A stretch of DNA of 64,000 bases from Deltaproteobacteria bacterium (GCA_022711595.1 JAKLET010000006.1:1-64000), one strand, 5' to 3'; positions 1 to 8,641 are shown, counted from the first letter of the stretch. Notes: generated by a model from the letters alone, not told the origin. Numbers and translations are program-made.

Positions 1-11
1 AGGTGACCGCC

Positions 12-1583
12 ATGAAAAAAACGTTTATTACAGGCCTTCTTCTCGCATGCGGCCTGCTGTTCGTGATCTCCTCTCTTGCCGGAGCCGCACCCGTCGGCAA
101 GATAACGAAGCTGGAGGGCAGGGTGGACGTCCTCAAGGCGGGGCAGAGGTCAGTGACACCCGTCTCCCTGGGGAACAATGTCGATGTGGGCGACGTCTAC
201 CGGACCAAGACCGACGGGAGGGCGGAGATCACCTTCTTCAACAAGAACATCCTCAGGATAGCCCCCGCAACCAGGGTGCAGGTGAGCGCGTACAGCGATG
301 ACGGCACACGCAGCAACCAGGTCATGAAGCTCGAACGCGGCAGGGTCCAGGCCCAGTCGGGAGAGGAGTTCGTCAAGCGCGTCTCCTCCTTCGCCGAGGG
401 CAACAAGTTCGAGGTCCACACCCCCAACGCCGTTGCCGGCATCAGGGGCTCGGGCATGACCACGGGATTCGTCCAGATGGTGACGGGCCTCTTCTTCCAC
501 ACCGGCAGGGGCTACTTCTATAACCCCGCTGCCCCGGGCAGGATCGTCAACGTATTGGGCGGCTTCATGTCCTTCATCGTCGGCATGACGGGCATCCCCT
601 CCACACCGGTGCCCGGCAACGTGGCCTACGTGGGCGGCTCGGGCTTCGCCCCGGGAACGGGCGGCTCGGGCAACGGCTCCACCGACGGCAACCTCAACAA
701 CACGGCGAACTACCAGCTCACCTCCCTTGACCAGCCCTACGTTTTCAGCCAGCAGCCCCCCATCACCCCCAGCGTCTTCGTGGGGAGCGTGCCGTCGCTG
801 AGCGGCACCTATTCGGACATGTATGAAGTTATCAACTTATCTCTGAACAACGTGAAGTTCTACGGCCCCAGCATGACAGGTGTGCCCCAGTCCTGGCAGG
901 CCGACAACGTGACAGGTAACTACACATCATCCGTTACGGGTCCTTCATCTAATTTCAAGGGTATGTCACTGTCAGGCGGGGGCCTGACCGCGAACCTGGT
1001 CATTACCAGCGATATAGATACCAGCCAAACGTCGGGAAGCTGGACCGCAAATATCGTGAACGGCAACGCCCCCAGCGGCGTGGGCACCTGCACCCAGCCC
1101 TTCACCTTCAGCGGAAACGCCGCGGGGACATGGAATGGTACGATCGTCGGCTCCACTGAATACGGGGTAATAAACGGCATCGCCTCGGGGATGGCCACCC
1201 CGGTGCAGGTGCAGAGCATTTACGTGGGAAGCATACCCTACCTCGAGGGCAGCAACGGGTCCGTTTTTGTCTATTTCAATGATGTGAAGTTCTACGGACC
1301 CAGCACGACCTCGACCCCCCAGAGCTGGGCGTCAACGAGCATAAGCGGGTCCATCTTTTCACCGCCTCCGAGCGGTTCGGCCCCGCTCACCGGCCCCAAC
1401 GCGACAGGAAGCCTTACGATCACCGGTTCGACAGCAACCACTTTTACCGGCAATGTTTCGGGCAGCGCCACAAGCATCTCGGGAGGGGGCTATACGGGTC
1501 CGGTGAACTTCTCGGGAACCACCAACGTAACATACAGCGGTGCCAGTATCACCGGAGGGACCGCCTCGGGGACGGCCCACTGA
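12..1583 (+). CDS. Exported FecR-domain protein with internal repeats
   Basis: The ATG at 12 follows an AGGTGA ribosome site at 1-6; an upstream GTG at 3 lies inside that site and is less likely. Residues 1-26 form a signal peptide (MKK start, hydrophobic core, small residues near AGA). Residues about 30-150 match the FecR fold: a glycine- and valine-rich beta domain ending in HTPNAVAGIRGSGM. The rest is Gly/Ser/Thr-rich, with two copies of a module starting VFVGSVP (about residue 253) and IYVGSIP (about 402), each containing the motif VKFYGPS. FecR domains of this kind usually sit in the periplasm or at the surface and bind peptidoglycan or act as scaffolds. There is no FecI-type sigma factor nearby, so an iron-signalling role is not indicated. 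Confidence 0.8.
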   Translation: MKKTFITGLLLACGLLFVISSLAGAAPVGKITKLEGRVDVLKAGQRSVTPVSLGNNVDVGDVYRTKTDGRAEITFFNKNILRIAPATRVQVSAYSDDGTRSNQVMKLERGRVQAQSGEEFVKRVSSFAEGNKFEVHTPNAVAGIRGSGMTTGFVQMVTGLFFHTGRGYFYNPAAPGRIVNVLGGFMSFIVGMTGIPSTPVPGNVAYVGGSGFAPGTGGSGNGSTDGNLNNTANYQLTSLDQPYVFSQQPPITPSVFVGSVPSLSGTYSDMYEVINLSLNNVKFYGPSMTGVPQSWQADNVTGNYTSSVTGPSSNFKGMSLSGGGLTANLVITSDIDTSQTSGSWTANIVNGNAPSGVGTCTQPFTFSGNAAGTWNGTIVGSTEYGVINGIASGMATPVQVQSIYVGSIPYLEGSNGSVFVYFNDVKFYGPSTTSTPQSWASTSISGSIFSPPPSGSAPLTGPNATGSLTITGSTATTFTGNVSGSATSISGGGYTGPVNFSGTTNVTYSGASITGGTASGTAH

Positions 1584-1617
1584 CAGGTGTGGAGTAAAGA
1601 GTAAAAAAGAAACAAAC

Positions 1618-1663
1618 GGCCGCGGTGATCATTTTTCTTTGAACACCGTGGCCTCTTTTTCTT
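1618..1663. terminator. Bidirectional terminator between convergent genes
   Basis: A 10-bp stem (GGCCGCGGTG at 1618-1627 with CACCGTGGCC at 1644-1653, one mismatch) is followed by TCTTTTTCTT on the plus strand. The minus strand has a T-rich stretch on the other side. It overlaps the last codons of the cyclase gene and would end both transcripts. Confidence 0.7.
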
Positions 1664-3593
1664 CGCATTCGATGATCTCGCAGACAGAGCCCTCATCGAG
1701 AGAGGCAACCTCATAGATACGGACAGGCTCTGCTTTGCCCTTGACGGCGACGATATCGAGGCCCCGTATCAGCATGTGCCCGAAGGCGTTCTTTTCGATG
1801 AGATCACGCACTTTGGCGAGCGTCGCTTCCGTGAGGATGATCTCGGCATTGTATTTTCGGGTGAGCCCTTCAACGCGTGAACCGAGGTTGACGTTGTCTC
1901 CGATGACGGTGTAGTCCATCTTCTTACCCTCGGCGCCGATGTTGCCAACCAGGACCTCGCCAGTGTTGAGGCCGAACCCGGCCTCAAGGGGGACCCGGCC
2001 TTCTTTGACCCAGCCTTCCTTCAATTGTTTCAGGCGCTGTTTCATGTGGAGGGTGCACTTGATGGCAAGCTCGGCGTGGTTCTCCTGGTGCAGGGGGGCT
2101 CCCCAGAAGGCGACGATCATGTCGCCGACGAACTTGTCCAGCGTTCCGTCCCAGCGGAGGATGATGTTGGTCATCTCGGTGAGATATTCGTTGAGAATGG
2201 CCACAACCTCTTCCGGCGAATGGTGTTCGGAGAACGTGGTGAACCCTTTCACGTCGGAAAAGAGCACCGTCACCTCGCGGCGTTCGCCGCCGAGCTTTGC
2301 CATGTCAGGGTTTTTGATGAGTTCATTGACGATCTTTTCCGTGACGTAGCTGGAGAACATGCTCCTGATCTGTCTCGCGTAGCGTTCTTCCGTTGCGTAG
2401 CGGAATGCGGTGACCACAAAGTAGGTGACGAGGACCGCGTTCCCGGCGTAGCTGATGTCGATCCATAACCTTGAAGAGAAAAAGAGGACGTAGCCGGTGC
2501 CGAAGAGGACGCAGATGAAGGCCGCCGCTAAAAAAACGCCGGCGATCGCCTTCATCCTGACGATGAGCGCGGTAAATATGAGGCCGGTGAAAATGATGAT
2601 GAGGATGTTGACGGCGCGGCCGACGAAACGGATGTTCTTTTTTTCAAGGATCGCCCCGACCATGTTGGCATGTTTTTCCACACCGAACATTATCGCCGCA
2701 GAGGGGGTGACGATGACATCGTGGATACCCACGGCCGTGGGGCCGACAAGGACGATCTTTCCGCGCATTGACGAGGGGTCGATCTTCTTTTCAAAGACAT
2801 CGAGGGCGGACACAACAGGGAAGGTGTTATGGGGGCCGTAATAGGGTATGAGCATCCTGCCGAAAGGGTCTGTGGTGATGGGGTCTTTTCCCAGTATAAC
2901 TGAATTTGTGGCCTCGACGGCCATGTCTCCGGGCCCGAGGCCTTTATAGAGCCGGGCTGTCTGCAGGTCGATGGAGGGGTAGAGCTGGTCCATGTAGGAG
3001 ACGACGAGGGCCTCCCAGCGCAGCTTCCCGTCGGGGTCGGGAAGCATGTTGATATGGCCCAGTGCGGCCGCATTTGCCGAAAGTTTTTCTATGGGAAGGA
3101 GGACGCCCTTTGCGGTTATAGGGCTGTGGATCCTGAAGAGATTTTCCTTTTTGACAACCATGAAGGCGTTGTCGAGCAGCGCGTCATCGATCGCCTGCCG
3201 AGCGCTGCCCGCGAAATCGAAGACGACGGGCAGAGCAACATTGCCTGCCCGTTTTATCGCATCGGCCAGCCTGTCGTCATTGGAAGAGGGTTCGGCGAAG
3301 ATGATGTCCAGCATGATCACCCTGGCCCCCATGGCGTGGATGCGGTCGATGAGATCGGCCACCTTGTTTCGGTTCCAGGGCCATCTGCCTATCTTCTCCA
3401 GGCTCCTGTCGTCGATGCCGACTACGACGATCTCGCCCGGTGCCTGCGCCTTTCCGCGCAGCTGGTATCGCAGGTCGTAGAGCAGCATTTCAAGGCGTTC
3501 GAATGGGACGAACCGGATGAGCGCGAGAATGACGAAAATGATGGTAATGCCGACACCGATCAGATATGTGATATGTTTCTTCTTTGTCTTCAA
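1629..3593 (-). CDS. CHASE2-domain class III adenylate cyclase
   Basis: The protein makes cAMP from ATP. It has an N-terminal membrane anchor (residues about 9-28) and an extracytoplasmic CHASE2 sensor (about 30-320, with LLYDLRYQLRG, VVVGIDDRSL and LDIIFAEP). Three membrane helices follow (about 325-400), then a class III cyclase domain. Catalytic features are visible: metal-binding aspartates in LFSDVKGFT and FVGDMIVAFWG, the lysine of DKFVGD and the aspartate of TVIGDNVN. That Lys/Asp pair specifies adenine, and NLGSR carries the transition-state Asn/Arg. Length (654 aa) and order are typical of CHASE2 cyclases, which sense unknown periplasmic signals. It stands alone, convergent with the FecR-domain gene. 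Confidence 0.9.
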   Translation of the reverse strand: MKTKKKHITYLIGVGITIIFVILALIRFVPFERLEMLLYDLRYQLRGKAQAPGEIVVVGIDDRSLEKIGRWPWNRNKVADLIDRIHAMGARVIMLDIIFAEPSSNDDRLADAIKRAGNVALPVVFDFAGSARQAIDDALLDNAFMVVKKENLFRIHSPITAKGVLLPIEKLSANAAALGHINMLPDPDGKLRWEALVVSYMDQLYPSIDLQTARLYKGLGPGDMAVEATNSVILGKDPITTDPFGRMLIPYYGPHNTFPVVSALDVFEKKIDPSSMRGKIVLVGPTAVGIHDVIVTPSAAIMFGVEKHANMVGAILEKKNIRFVGRAVNILIIIFTGLIFTALIVRMKAIAGVFLAAAFICVLFGTGYVLFFSSRLWIDISYAGNAVLVTYFVVTAFRYATEERYARQIRSMFSSYVTEKIVNELIKNPDMAKLGGERREVTVLFSDVKGFTTFSEHHSPEEVVAILNEYLTEMTNIILRWDGTLDKFVGDMIVAFWGAPLHQENHAELAIKCTLHMKQRLKQLKEGWVKEGRVPLEAGFGLNTGEVLVGNIGAEGKKMDYTVIGDNVNLGSRVEGLTRKYNAEIILTEATLAKVRDLIEKNAFGHMLIRGLDIVAVKGKAEPVRIYEVASLDEGSVCEIIECEEKEATVFKEK

Positions 3594-3680
3594 GGTCTTT
3601 ATCCCGGTATATGTGAATTGAGCATATCACAGGCATGCGGGAAAAAAAAGGCCGCCCTTTCCCCCGCAGCGAAAAACTGC

Positions 3681-3708
3681 TTTCCATGGCGGTTTTCTGT
3701 GGTATAAT
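3681..3708 (+). promoter_or_regulatory. Sigma-70 promoter of tRNA-Arg
   Basis: A perfect TATAAT lies at 3703-3708, with a weaker TTTCCA at 3681-3686 and a 16-bp spacer. The mature tRNA begins 13 bases after the -10 box. Confidence 0.6.
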
Positions 3709-3720
3709 GTAAGCCTTCAC

Positions 3721-3797
<77 letters not shown>

Positions 3798-3866
3798 GTA
3801 AAAACCACGAAATATCAATAAGTTACAGCACAGATAGGGGAAAAGAGGAGGGGAGGCGAGCGGTGT

Positions 3867-4522
3867 TCTGCTAACGTCCTGCTAACGGGATGGTGTTCAC
3901 AAGCGTTACAACCGGATCCACCACTGGTTCGGACCACTGGAAGGACACAGCACGCGGCGGTAGAGACTGGCGCCATGGACCCACCGGGCGCCCGCCGCGT
4001 AAAAATGCGTCTCGCTGGGCCCTGAAAAACCGACGGGCAGCAAGCAGCCCGTCACACAGCGGCCGGCAGTGCCGTCCTCGTGTGTGGGGGTGTACATCTC
4101 TCCCTCCTGCAGTCTATGGGGTACAACAACAGAATAAGCTGTCCAGATAAGCTCCGCCAAGGGTGAAACCGTGGAAAGCACATGGTGCAGCACAACGGGT
4201 CCTGGCCTTCGGGCGGACCCCGGGGTAAGGTGAGGTTAGCGCCCCCAGGCATTTTCACGTTATCGGAACTTTTGAGCTTTTCCCTCTGTATACGACGTTA
4301 CGACCAGTTGGAGAAATGCACTACGCGAACGCTCAGTTCGCGCGCGGGGAGGAAACCGGCGCAATCTTTACGCGACGGGGGGGACCCGCGCATTACAGCC
4401 CGGCGAAGCGAGACGCACATTCTTAAATTCTTAACGCGGCGGGCGCCCTGAGCCCAGAGGCGCCAGTTTCTAGCCGCCGCGTGCTGTCTGTCTCCCGTTA
4501 CCGTTAGCAGGACGTTAGCAGA
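3867..4522. repeat. Long imperfect inverted repeat (about 656 bp) downstream of tRNA-Arg
   Basis: The outer 21 bp are perfect: 3867-3887 is the reverse complement of 4502-4522, and each arm contains TGCTAACG twice, 11 bp apart. Inner blocks also pair. ACAGCACGCGGCGG near 3946-3960 and CGGGCGCCCGCCGCGT near 3985-4000 have inverted counterparts around 4460-4490 and 4430-4450. The CGTCTCGCT near 4008-4016 pairs with sequence near 4408-4416. The roughly 370-bp centre has no convincing ORF. The stretch 3798-4627 therefore holds no gene. Possible readings are a non-autonomous element, an integrase arm-site region that lost its integrase, or a structured replication or transfer site. Confidence 0.7.
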
Positions 4523-4627
4523 CCCTAAAAGCAAAGCCTTGCTTTAATAACTTCTCTACTTATGGAACTAGCGATTTTCTGTCCTCCTGTGATTTCCGTA
4601 TGTTAGGATTCTTCCACTGTACTGAAC

Positions 4628-4720
4628 TATGACAAACGTAGGGTTTACTATGACATTTGTAGGGTATATTATGACATTTGTAGGGGATATTATGACAGAT
4701 AGTGACAAGTGTCATAATAT
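4628..4720. repeat. Iterons and Rep operator (plasmid-type origin)
   Basis: Three head-to-tail 21-bp repeats start at 4628, 4649 and 4670 (TATGACAWWYGTAGGG core). A fourth partial copy starts at 4691. The last copy forms a perfect 11-bp inverted repeat, ATATTATGACA (4687-4697) with TGTCATAATAT (4710-4720). Iterons plus an inverted half-iteron just before rep are the classic layout of Rep_3 plasmids, in which monomers start replication at the iterons and dimers repress rep at the inverted repeat. Confidence 0.9.
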
Positions 4721-4750
4721 GTGTTATGATCCCTGACAGGAGGTGAGAAC

Positions 4751-5848
4751 ATGGTCCCCAAAACGCTGAACCACAAAACCATCAAGAAACATAACGACCT
4801 CGTCCAGTCGAGCTATGCCCTGACAGATGTTGAGTACAACATTATTGATGCGGTCTTGGCTAACATTGATAAAGACGACACATCGTTAAAGCTGGTCCGA
4901 TTCCCGGTCCGGGAGTTTAACTCTATGTGTGGCCTGGACGGTGACGCATTTTACGGTTCCAGGGTGCGCAAGATACTCCAGAAGATCAACAACCATCCGA
5001 TTACTCTGAATGATAACAGCACGATTATCTGGTGGTTCGCGTCCGCTGAATACAAGCCCCAATCAGGCATCATAGAGCTCGAGCTGTCTGAGAAACTGAA
5101 ACCGTTTCTGCTGGATCTAAAGAAACACTACACACTGTTAAATCGTCAGGAGATGCGCCGCCTGTCTGGGCATTCAGGGTATGCCAAGCGTACTTATGAG
5201 CTCCTCAGGAGCGAATATTACAAAGGGGAATGGGTTGTGGACCTGGAGAAATTCAGGTGGCACCTTGGTCTGAAGGATAAGATCGAAGCGTTCGGGGATT
5301 TGAAGAGGCGGGTCCTGGATCCCGCGCTTAAACAGATCAACAGTGTGACATCTATGGATGTCGAACTGGAGCTGGGGAAGACCGGTCGTGCTGTCACCAG
5401 CCTCATATTTAAGATGTACCGGAAGGGTTCGAGAAAAAAGCGCCTCCATATTCCCGATGAATTCTATGACGTCCTGCCTCCACAGTTCCACATTCATCCT
5501 ATCTTCAATTGTATTGCTGACGAACTGGCACGGGATGGAGGTCTGAATATTACCCAGATGCTGAGCACCGTCCGCTATGCCCTGGCAACATGTAAGGATG
5601 ACAACAACATGGTCGGTTATCTCGGAACATGCATTCAGTCGGGCGTCGGCCTTGACTATAATCCGGGTCTCGATATGACGAACGTGAGACGGATTGATGT
5701 GGTCTTCCCAGGTGCCAGGGGTGATACGATTCTCACGACAGATGAAGACGGGACCCTTCGCGTTGAATCCGAATCCGGCGGTGAAATCGTGTTCCCTGCC
5801 GAGAAGGTCATGGAAATGCTGAAAAGAAAGCAGCTGATGAAGGTTTGA
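4751..5848 (+). CDS. Rep_3-family replication initiator protein
   Basis: The start ATG at 4751 has an AGGAGGTGA site at 4739-4747. The 365-aa protein has the two winged-helix layout of Rep_3 initiators (RepE/Pi type). The N-terminal part is VQSSYALTDVEYNIID, the central part has SGYAKRTYELLR, and a second winged helix has FGDLKRRVLDPALKQIN. The C-terminal part (about residues 225-365) is extra. The iterons immediately upstream support the assignment. It would bind them to start plasmid-type replication, so the element was, or still is, able to replicate. There is no obvious defect in the reading frame. Confidence 0.9.
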   Translation: MVPKTLNHKTIKKHNDLVQSSYALTDVEYNIIDAVLANIDKDDTSLKLVRFPVREFNSMCGLDGDAFYGSRVRKILQKINNHPITLNDNSTIIWWFASAEYKPQSGIIELELSEKLKPFLLDLKKHYTLLNRQEMRRLSGHSGYAKRTYELLRSEYYKGEWVVDLEKFRWHLGLKDKIEAFGDLKRRVLDPALKQINSVTSMDVELELGKTGRAVTSLIFKMYRKGSRKKRLHIPDEFYDVLPPQFHIHPIFNCIADELARDGGLNITQMLSTVRYALATCKDDNNMVGYLGTCIQSGVGLDYNPGLDMTNVRRIDVVFPGARGDTILTTDEDGTLRVESESGGEIVFPAEKVMEMLKRKQLMKV

Positions 5849-5940
5849 CCGAGGCGTTTCGCGGATGTCAGGGTGAAGTATTACTGGCTGGTGCTCCTGT
5901 AATAATTATGCGCGCCACCTTATCCCGCCCCCGAAAAAAA

Positions 5941-6000
5941 TGTATTCCCTTTTATTCCCATTATATCCCCTATATCTCCTTGTATTACCCTATATCCCAC
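5941..6000. repeat. Roughly 10-bp-phased pyrimidine-rich repeats
   Basis: Six short units of the type ATTCCC or ATATCCC recur at about 9-11 bp spacing between rep and the next promoter. The rest of the gap 5849-6031 shows no gene. The helical phasing could mark a protein-binding or bent-DNA site; its function is unknown. Confidence 0.4.
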
Positions 6001-6031
6001 TGTGCTCCTTTGAAATAATAGACAAAAACGC

Positions 6032-6060
6032 TTGACATCGAGTCAGACAATGTCTATACT
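6032..6060 (+). promoter_or_regulatory. Consensus sigma-70 promoter
   Basis: TTGACA at 6032-6037 and TATACT at 6055-6060 are separated by exactly 17 bp. The predicted start is near 6067. This is the best vegetative promoter in the element and it drives the structured leader and probably the operon starting at 6293. Confidence 0.85.
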
Positions 6061-6066
6061 TAGTCT

Positions 6067-6290
6067 TACAGGGTCGGGACACCGACCCGGGCGAGACGGC
6101 ATAAGACCTACCGCTGGCGGTTCGTCGTAGACCCCGAAAAACCCCGTCAATCAGCAAGGGGGACGTGTCGCAGTTAATGGCTGACCGTCGTCAATATCAG
6201 GGCTCGAGAGAGAGTGGCGACGACGGTGTAGGGCAAGAGGACCGACCCGAGGCCCTCCTGATCATCTTTCGAAGATCAGGAGGGCCTTAT
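6067..6290 (+). ncRNA. Structured leader or small RNA with alternative pairing
   Basis: The region between a strong promoter and an intrinsic terminator carries no ORF. Near the 5' end, GGGTCGG (6071-6077), loop GACA and CCGACCC (6082-6088) form a 7-bp hairpin. An identical CCGACCC recurs at 6242-6248, just before the terminator stem, so the 5' strand could pair with either copy. Further internal dyads are present (ACCG/CGGT around 6109-6120). The terminator's 3' arm contains the ribosome site of the next gene. The layout fits a conditional leader or attenuator, or a roughly 225-nt plasmid RNA. No known family was recognised. Confidence 0.55.
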
Positions 6291-6292
6291 TT
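6251..6292 (+). terminator. Terminator hairpin that also holds a ribosome site
   Basis: A perfect 13-bp stem (GGCCCTCCTGATC at 6251-6263 with GATCAGGAGGGCC at 6274-6286) is followed by TTATTT. AGGAGG in the 3' arm (6279-6284) is the only good ribosome site for the ATG at 6293, so the folded hairpin would both end transcription and hide the site. Confidence 0.75.
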
Positions 6293-6523
6293 ATGCCGCA
6301 CAACGCAAATCCCAAACAATCCAAACAATATCTAGACGAGGAGGCCGCCGGCAAGCTGTGTCTCTCCACAAAACGGACCATGCAACAGTGGCGCTGGCGC
6401 AAGGTAGGGCCTCCTTATATTAAGCTCGGGTCCCCGATCAAAGGCAAGGGCAGAATCCTTTACGATCTCGACGACATTATCGCCTGGCTGGAATCCCAGA
6501 AAGTCAAGACAAAGGAGGTCTGA
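6293..6523 (+). CDS. Small helix-turn-helix (excisionase-like) DNA-binding protein
   Basis: This 76-aa protein contains YLDEEAAGKLCLSTKRTMQQW, WRKVGPPYIKLG and RILYDLDDIIAWL. That is the HTH_17/excisionase-like winged-helix pattern in which a helix-turn-helix is followed by a beta wing and a W-L helix. Such proteins direct excision or control plasmid and phage operons. Its ribosome site lies inside the upstream terminator stem. It is the first gene of a tightly packed operon reaching at least 9414. Confidence 0.75.
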   Translation: MPHNANPKQSKQYLDEEAAGKLCLSTKRTMQQWRWRKVGPPYIKLGSPIKGKGRILYDLDDIIAWLESQKVKTKEV

Positions 6524-6524
6524 T

Positions 6525-7253
6525 GTGACGATGATCCGTAACAACACATCGTGGCGACGTCAGCGGAAGGCACGGGACGGGGGTGACAGGATGCCCGAGA
6601 TAAGGGAAATCCTGAGCCACTACTGGCACGAAACGGAACGGATCCATCGTTGCCGGCCGCATATGAACTGGGGTCGGGAGGGGGCCATCGCGAAACGCAT
6701 CCTGAAAGCCGGGGTAGGTGTGGACACTATCAAAAACCACATAACCCAATCCGTCCTGTCCGCCAAAAAAGGTGAGGCCCGCCTAGCGCTCATCAATATT
6801 TTGACCACTTTCCAGGCGGGGATGACGACCACCAGCGCGCCGTCACAGGCCAGTGCCCGCGTCGTCTCCGACGTTCCCTTCGACGAGATCATCTCGTATC
6901 TCAACGAGAAGTCCGGATGCAAATTCGAACATACAGACCCTGCTATCAGGGGTATCATCGAGGCCCGGTGGAGCGAAGGCCGGCGTCTTGAGGATTTCCT
7001 GAAGGTCATAGACAAAATGGCCGCGAAATGGGGCTGGGACCCCAAGATGAGTAACTTCCTGAGGCCCTCCACGATCTTCGGTGAAAAGATGGGCGAATAT
7101 CTCGGTGCCAAGATCACCCCCGTGGATTTGGGACTCGTCTCTGCTGTCGGTTATCAATCTCACCTGGCGGGCCAGGAGTGGCTCCGCGAAGAAGAAGAAC
7201 GAGACCGCGCGGAACAGATGCGAGGGACGGGTTTTACAGAGGAGGAGGAATAA
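6525..7253 (+). CDS. Protein with phage-type Phg_2220_C C-terminal domain
   Basis: The GTG start at 6525 has AAGGAGG at 6511-6517. Residues about 120-215 match the phage conserved C-terminal domain (Phg_2220_C/TIGR02220): IISYLNEKSGCKFEHTD, EGRRLEDFLKVIDK and WGWDPKMSNFLRPSTIFG. The family occurs in phage and plasmid replication or early-gene modules, often attached to winged-helix domains; a direct role is not established. The N-terminal part (residues about 30-95) may be a DNA-binding region. Its stop overlaps the next start (TAATG). Confidence 0.75.
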   Translation: MTMIRNNTSWRRQRKARDGGDRMPEIREILSHYWHETERIHRCRPHMNWGREGAIAKRILKAGVGVDTIKNHITQSVLSAKKGEARLALINILTTFQAGMTTTSAPSQASARVVSDVPFDEIISYLNEKSGCKFEHTDPAIRGIIEARWSEGRRLEDFLKVIDKMAAKWGWDPKMSNFLRPSTIFGEKMGEYLGAKITPVDLGLVSAVGYQSHLAGQEWLREEEERDRAEQMRGTGFTEEEE

Positions 7254-7450
7254 TGAAAACGGATTTCCGTTGCTCAACATGCGGTGCCCCCATCCCCGCG
7301 GGCACCGGCCTTTACTCAACCCCGGACGGAACCTTTTGCCTCTCCTGCGGCCTCCCGATTCCCCTCGGTCCCGGGAAGGTCAAGATCACCATCATCGATG
7401 GGGAGGGCAAGCTAGATCAGTACAGATACACAAACAAAAACAGGAGGTAA
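7253..7450 (+). CDS. Small zinc-ribbon protein
   Basis: This 65-aa protein starts at the ATG at 7253, overlapping the previous stop and preceded by GGAGGAGGAA. It has a four-cysteine pattern, CSTC near residue 7 and CLSC near residue 29, typical of a zinc ribbon. No family was recognised. It is translationally coupled within the operon. Confidence 0.6.
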   Translation: MKTDFRCSTCGAPIPAGTGLYSTPDGTFCLSCGLPIPLGPGKVKITIIDGEGKLDQYRYTNKNRR

Positions 7451-7453
7451 CAT

Positions 7454-8641
7454 ATGGGAACTAACGACAACATCGAGATCCGGCCGAAGTTTCGGGACCT
7501 CATCCCGAAGCTGGCCAAGCACGAGACTGAGAAGCTGGAGTCCAGCATTTTACAGGAGGGCATCCGGGAGCCCCTGGTCATCGCTGTGTTTGAGGAAACC
7601 AAGCACGGCATCACCACGACCGCCAAGGTCCTGCTGGACGGCCACCATCGCCACGCCATCGCGATCAACCACGGGTTGCCCTTCGACACCCGGGAGATTG
7701 AGTTCGAGGACGAGGATGCCGCGCTGGTGTGGGCAGTTGACACCCAGCTCGGCCGGAGGAATATCATACACCCGCTGGACCGGGTGAGCCTCCTCGAAAA
7801 AAAGCGGCCGGCATTGGAGAGACAGGCCGAGGCGCGTCAGTTGGCCGGGAAGGCGGAGGGTGACCTTACTCCGCTTTCGGAGCAAGGTCCCAAGAAACGC
7901 AGGGCTCCAACCGTGCTCGAGCAGCTTGCGCGCGAGGCCGGGATGGGCCGCACCACGTACGATGCCTGCCTCCTCATCCTGGGGAAGGGCATCCCCGCCC
8001 TGGTTGAATTTGTCAGGCAAGGGGACCTGTCGATCACGGGGGCGGGGAAGCTCCTGTCCCACACTCCCGGGCGGGGCATCATGAACGATGAGGAGCACCG
8101 CGCCTGGCAGCAAAGGCTTGTCGACAAAGTGCAGGGCCACCCGGACGCGATGCAGGCGGTCATCCGAAACATCAACTGGCGGGCCCGAGACTCAAAGCGC
8201 GAGTGTGACGCATGGGAGCGAGAGGCCGAGCGCCAGAGGAAAGAAGAAGAGGATTTTCAGGCCCGGGAGAAGCAGGATGAAGAGGACATCAAAAAGTGGC
8301 GGGAGGAGCTGGAGGCCGAGACCCCTGCGGAAGAGGAGCAGACCGGAACCGTGACGGAGGAAGAGACCAAGACCGCAGAGGAGGAAGCCGCACCGGAACA
8401 AGAAGAGGAAACCGAGACAGAGACAAAACAGACCGGAACCGTGACGGAGATCCCGAGGCCCCCGAGGCCCGGGGAAAACATCCGGGAGATCGTGGCCGCC
8501 ATCATCGACGCTGCCAGGGACATCCTGGCCGCCCGGGGCCTCGGAATCTCCGAAGATGGCGAGCTGGCCCTTGGTGATGCCGTCGAAGTCTGGGTCATCG
8601 AGTATGCACGCGACTACTATTATAAAGAACAGGTATCATAA
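7454..8641 (+). CDS. ParB/Srx-domain DNA-binding protein
   Basis: The 395-aa protein has an N-terminal ParB-like domain. KLESSILQEGIREPLVI and LLDGHHRHAIA correspond to the ParB box with its nucleotide-binding region, followed by TQLGRRN. A helix-turn-helix-like centre follows (LAREAGMGRTTYDACLLIL). Residues about 255-330 are very rich in Glu and Lys and contain QTGTVTE twice, suggesting a flexible linker that expanded by duplication. The C-terminal 60 residues are helical. Proteins of this class on plasmids act in regulation or segregation; no parA lies beside it here. The start has AGGAGG upstream, and the stop overlaps the ankyrin gene start. Confidence 0.8.
   Translation: MGTNDNIEIRPKFRDLIPKLAKHETEKLESSILQEGIREPLVIAVFEETKHGITTTAKVLLDGHHRHAIAINHGLPFDTREIEFEDEDAALVWAVDTQLGRRNIIHPLDRVSLLEKKRPALERQAEARQLAGKAEGDLTPLSEQGPKKRRAPTVLEQLAREAGMGRTTYDACLLILGKGIPALVEFVRQGDLSITGAGKLLSHTPGRGIMNDEEHRAWQQRLVDKVQGHPDAMQAVIRNINWRARDSKRECDAWEREAERQRKEEEDFQAREKQDEEDIKKWREELEAETPAEEEQTGTVTEEETKTAEEEAAPEQEEETETETKQTGTVTEIPRPPRPGENIREIVAAIIDAARDILAARGLGISEDGELALGDAVEVWVIEYARDYYYKEQVS

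Noticed and set aside
3054-3707. 217-aa plus-strand frame opposite the adenylate cyclase
   Set aside because: It is antisense to a clear CHASE2 cyclase and has no family features or ribosome site; a shadow of high-GC coding sequence.
4023-4389. Centre of the large inverted repeat as a group II intron or other known catalytic RNA
   Set aside because: I could not find a domain V-like hairpin, the usual 5' GTGCG end or a reverse transcriptase; only the inverted repeat itself is supported.
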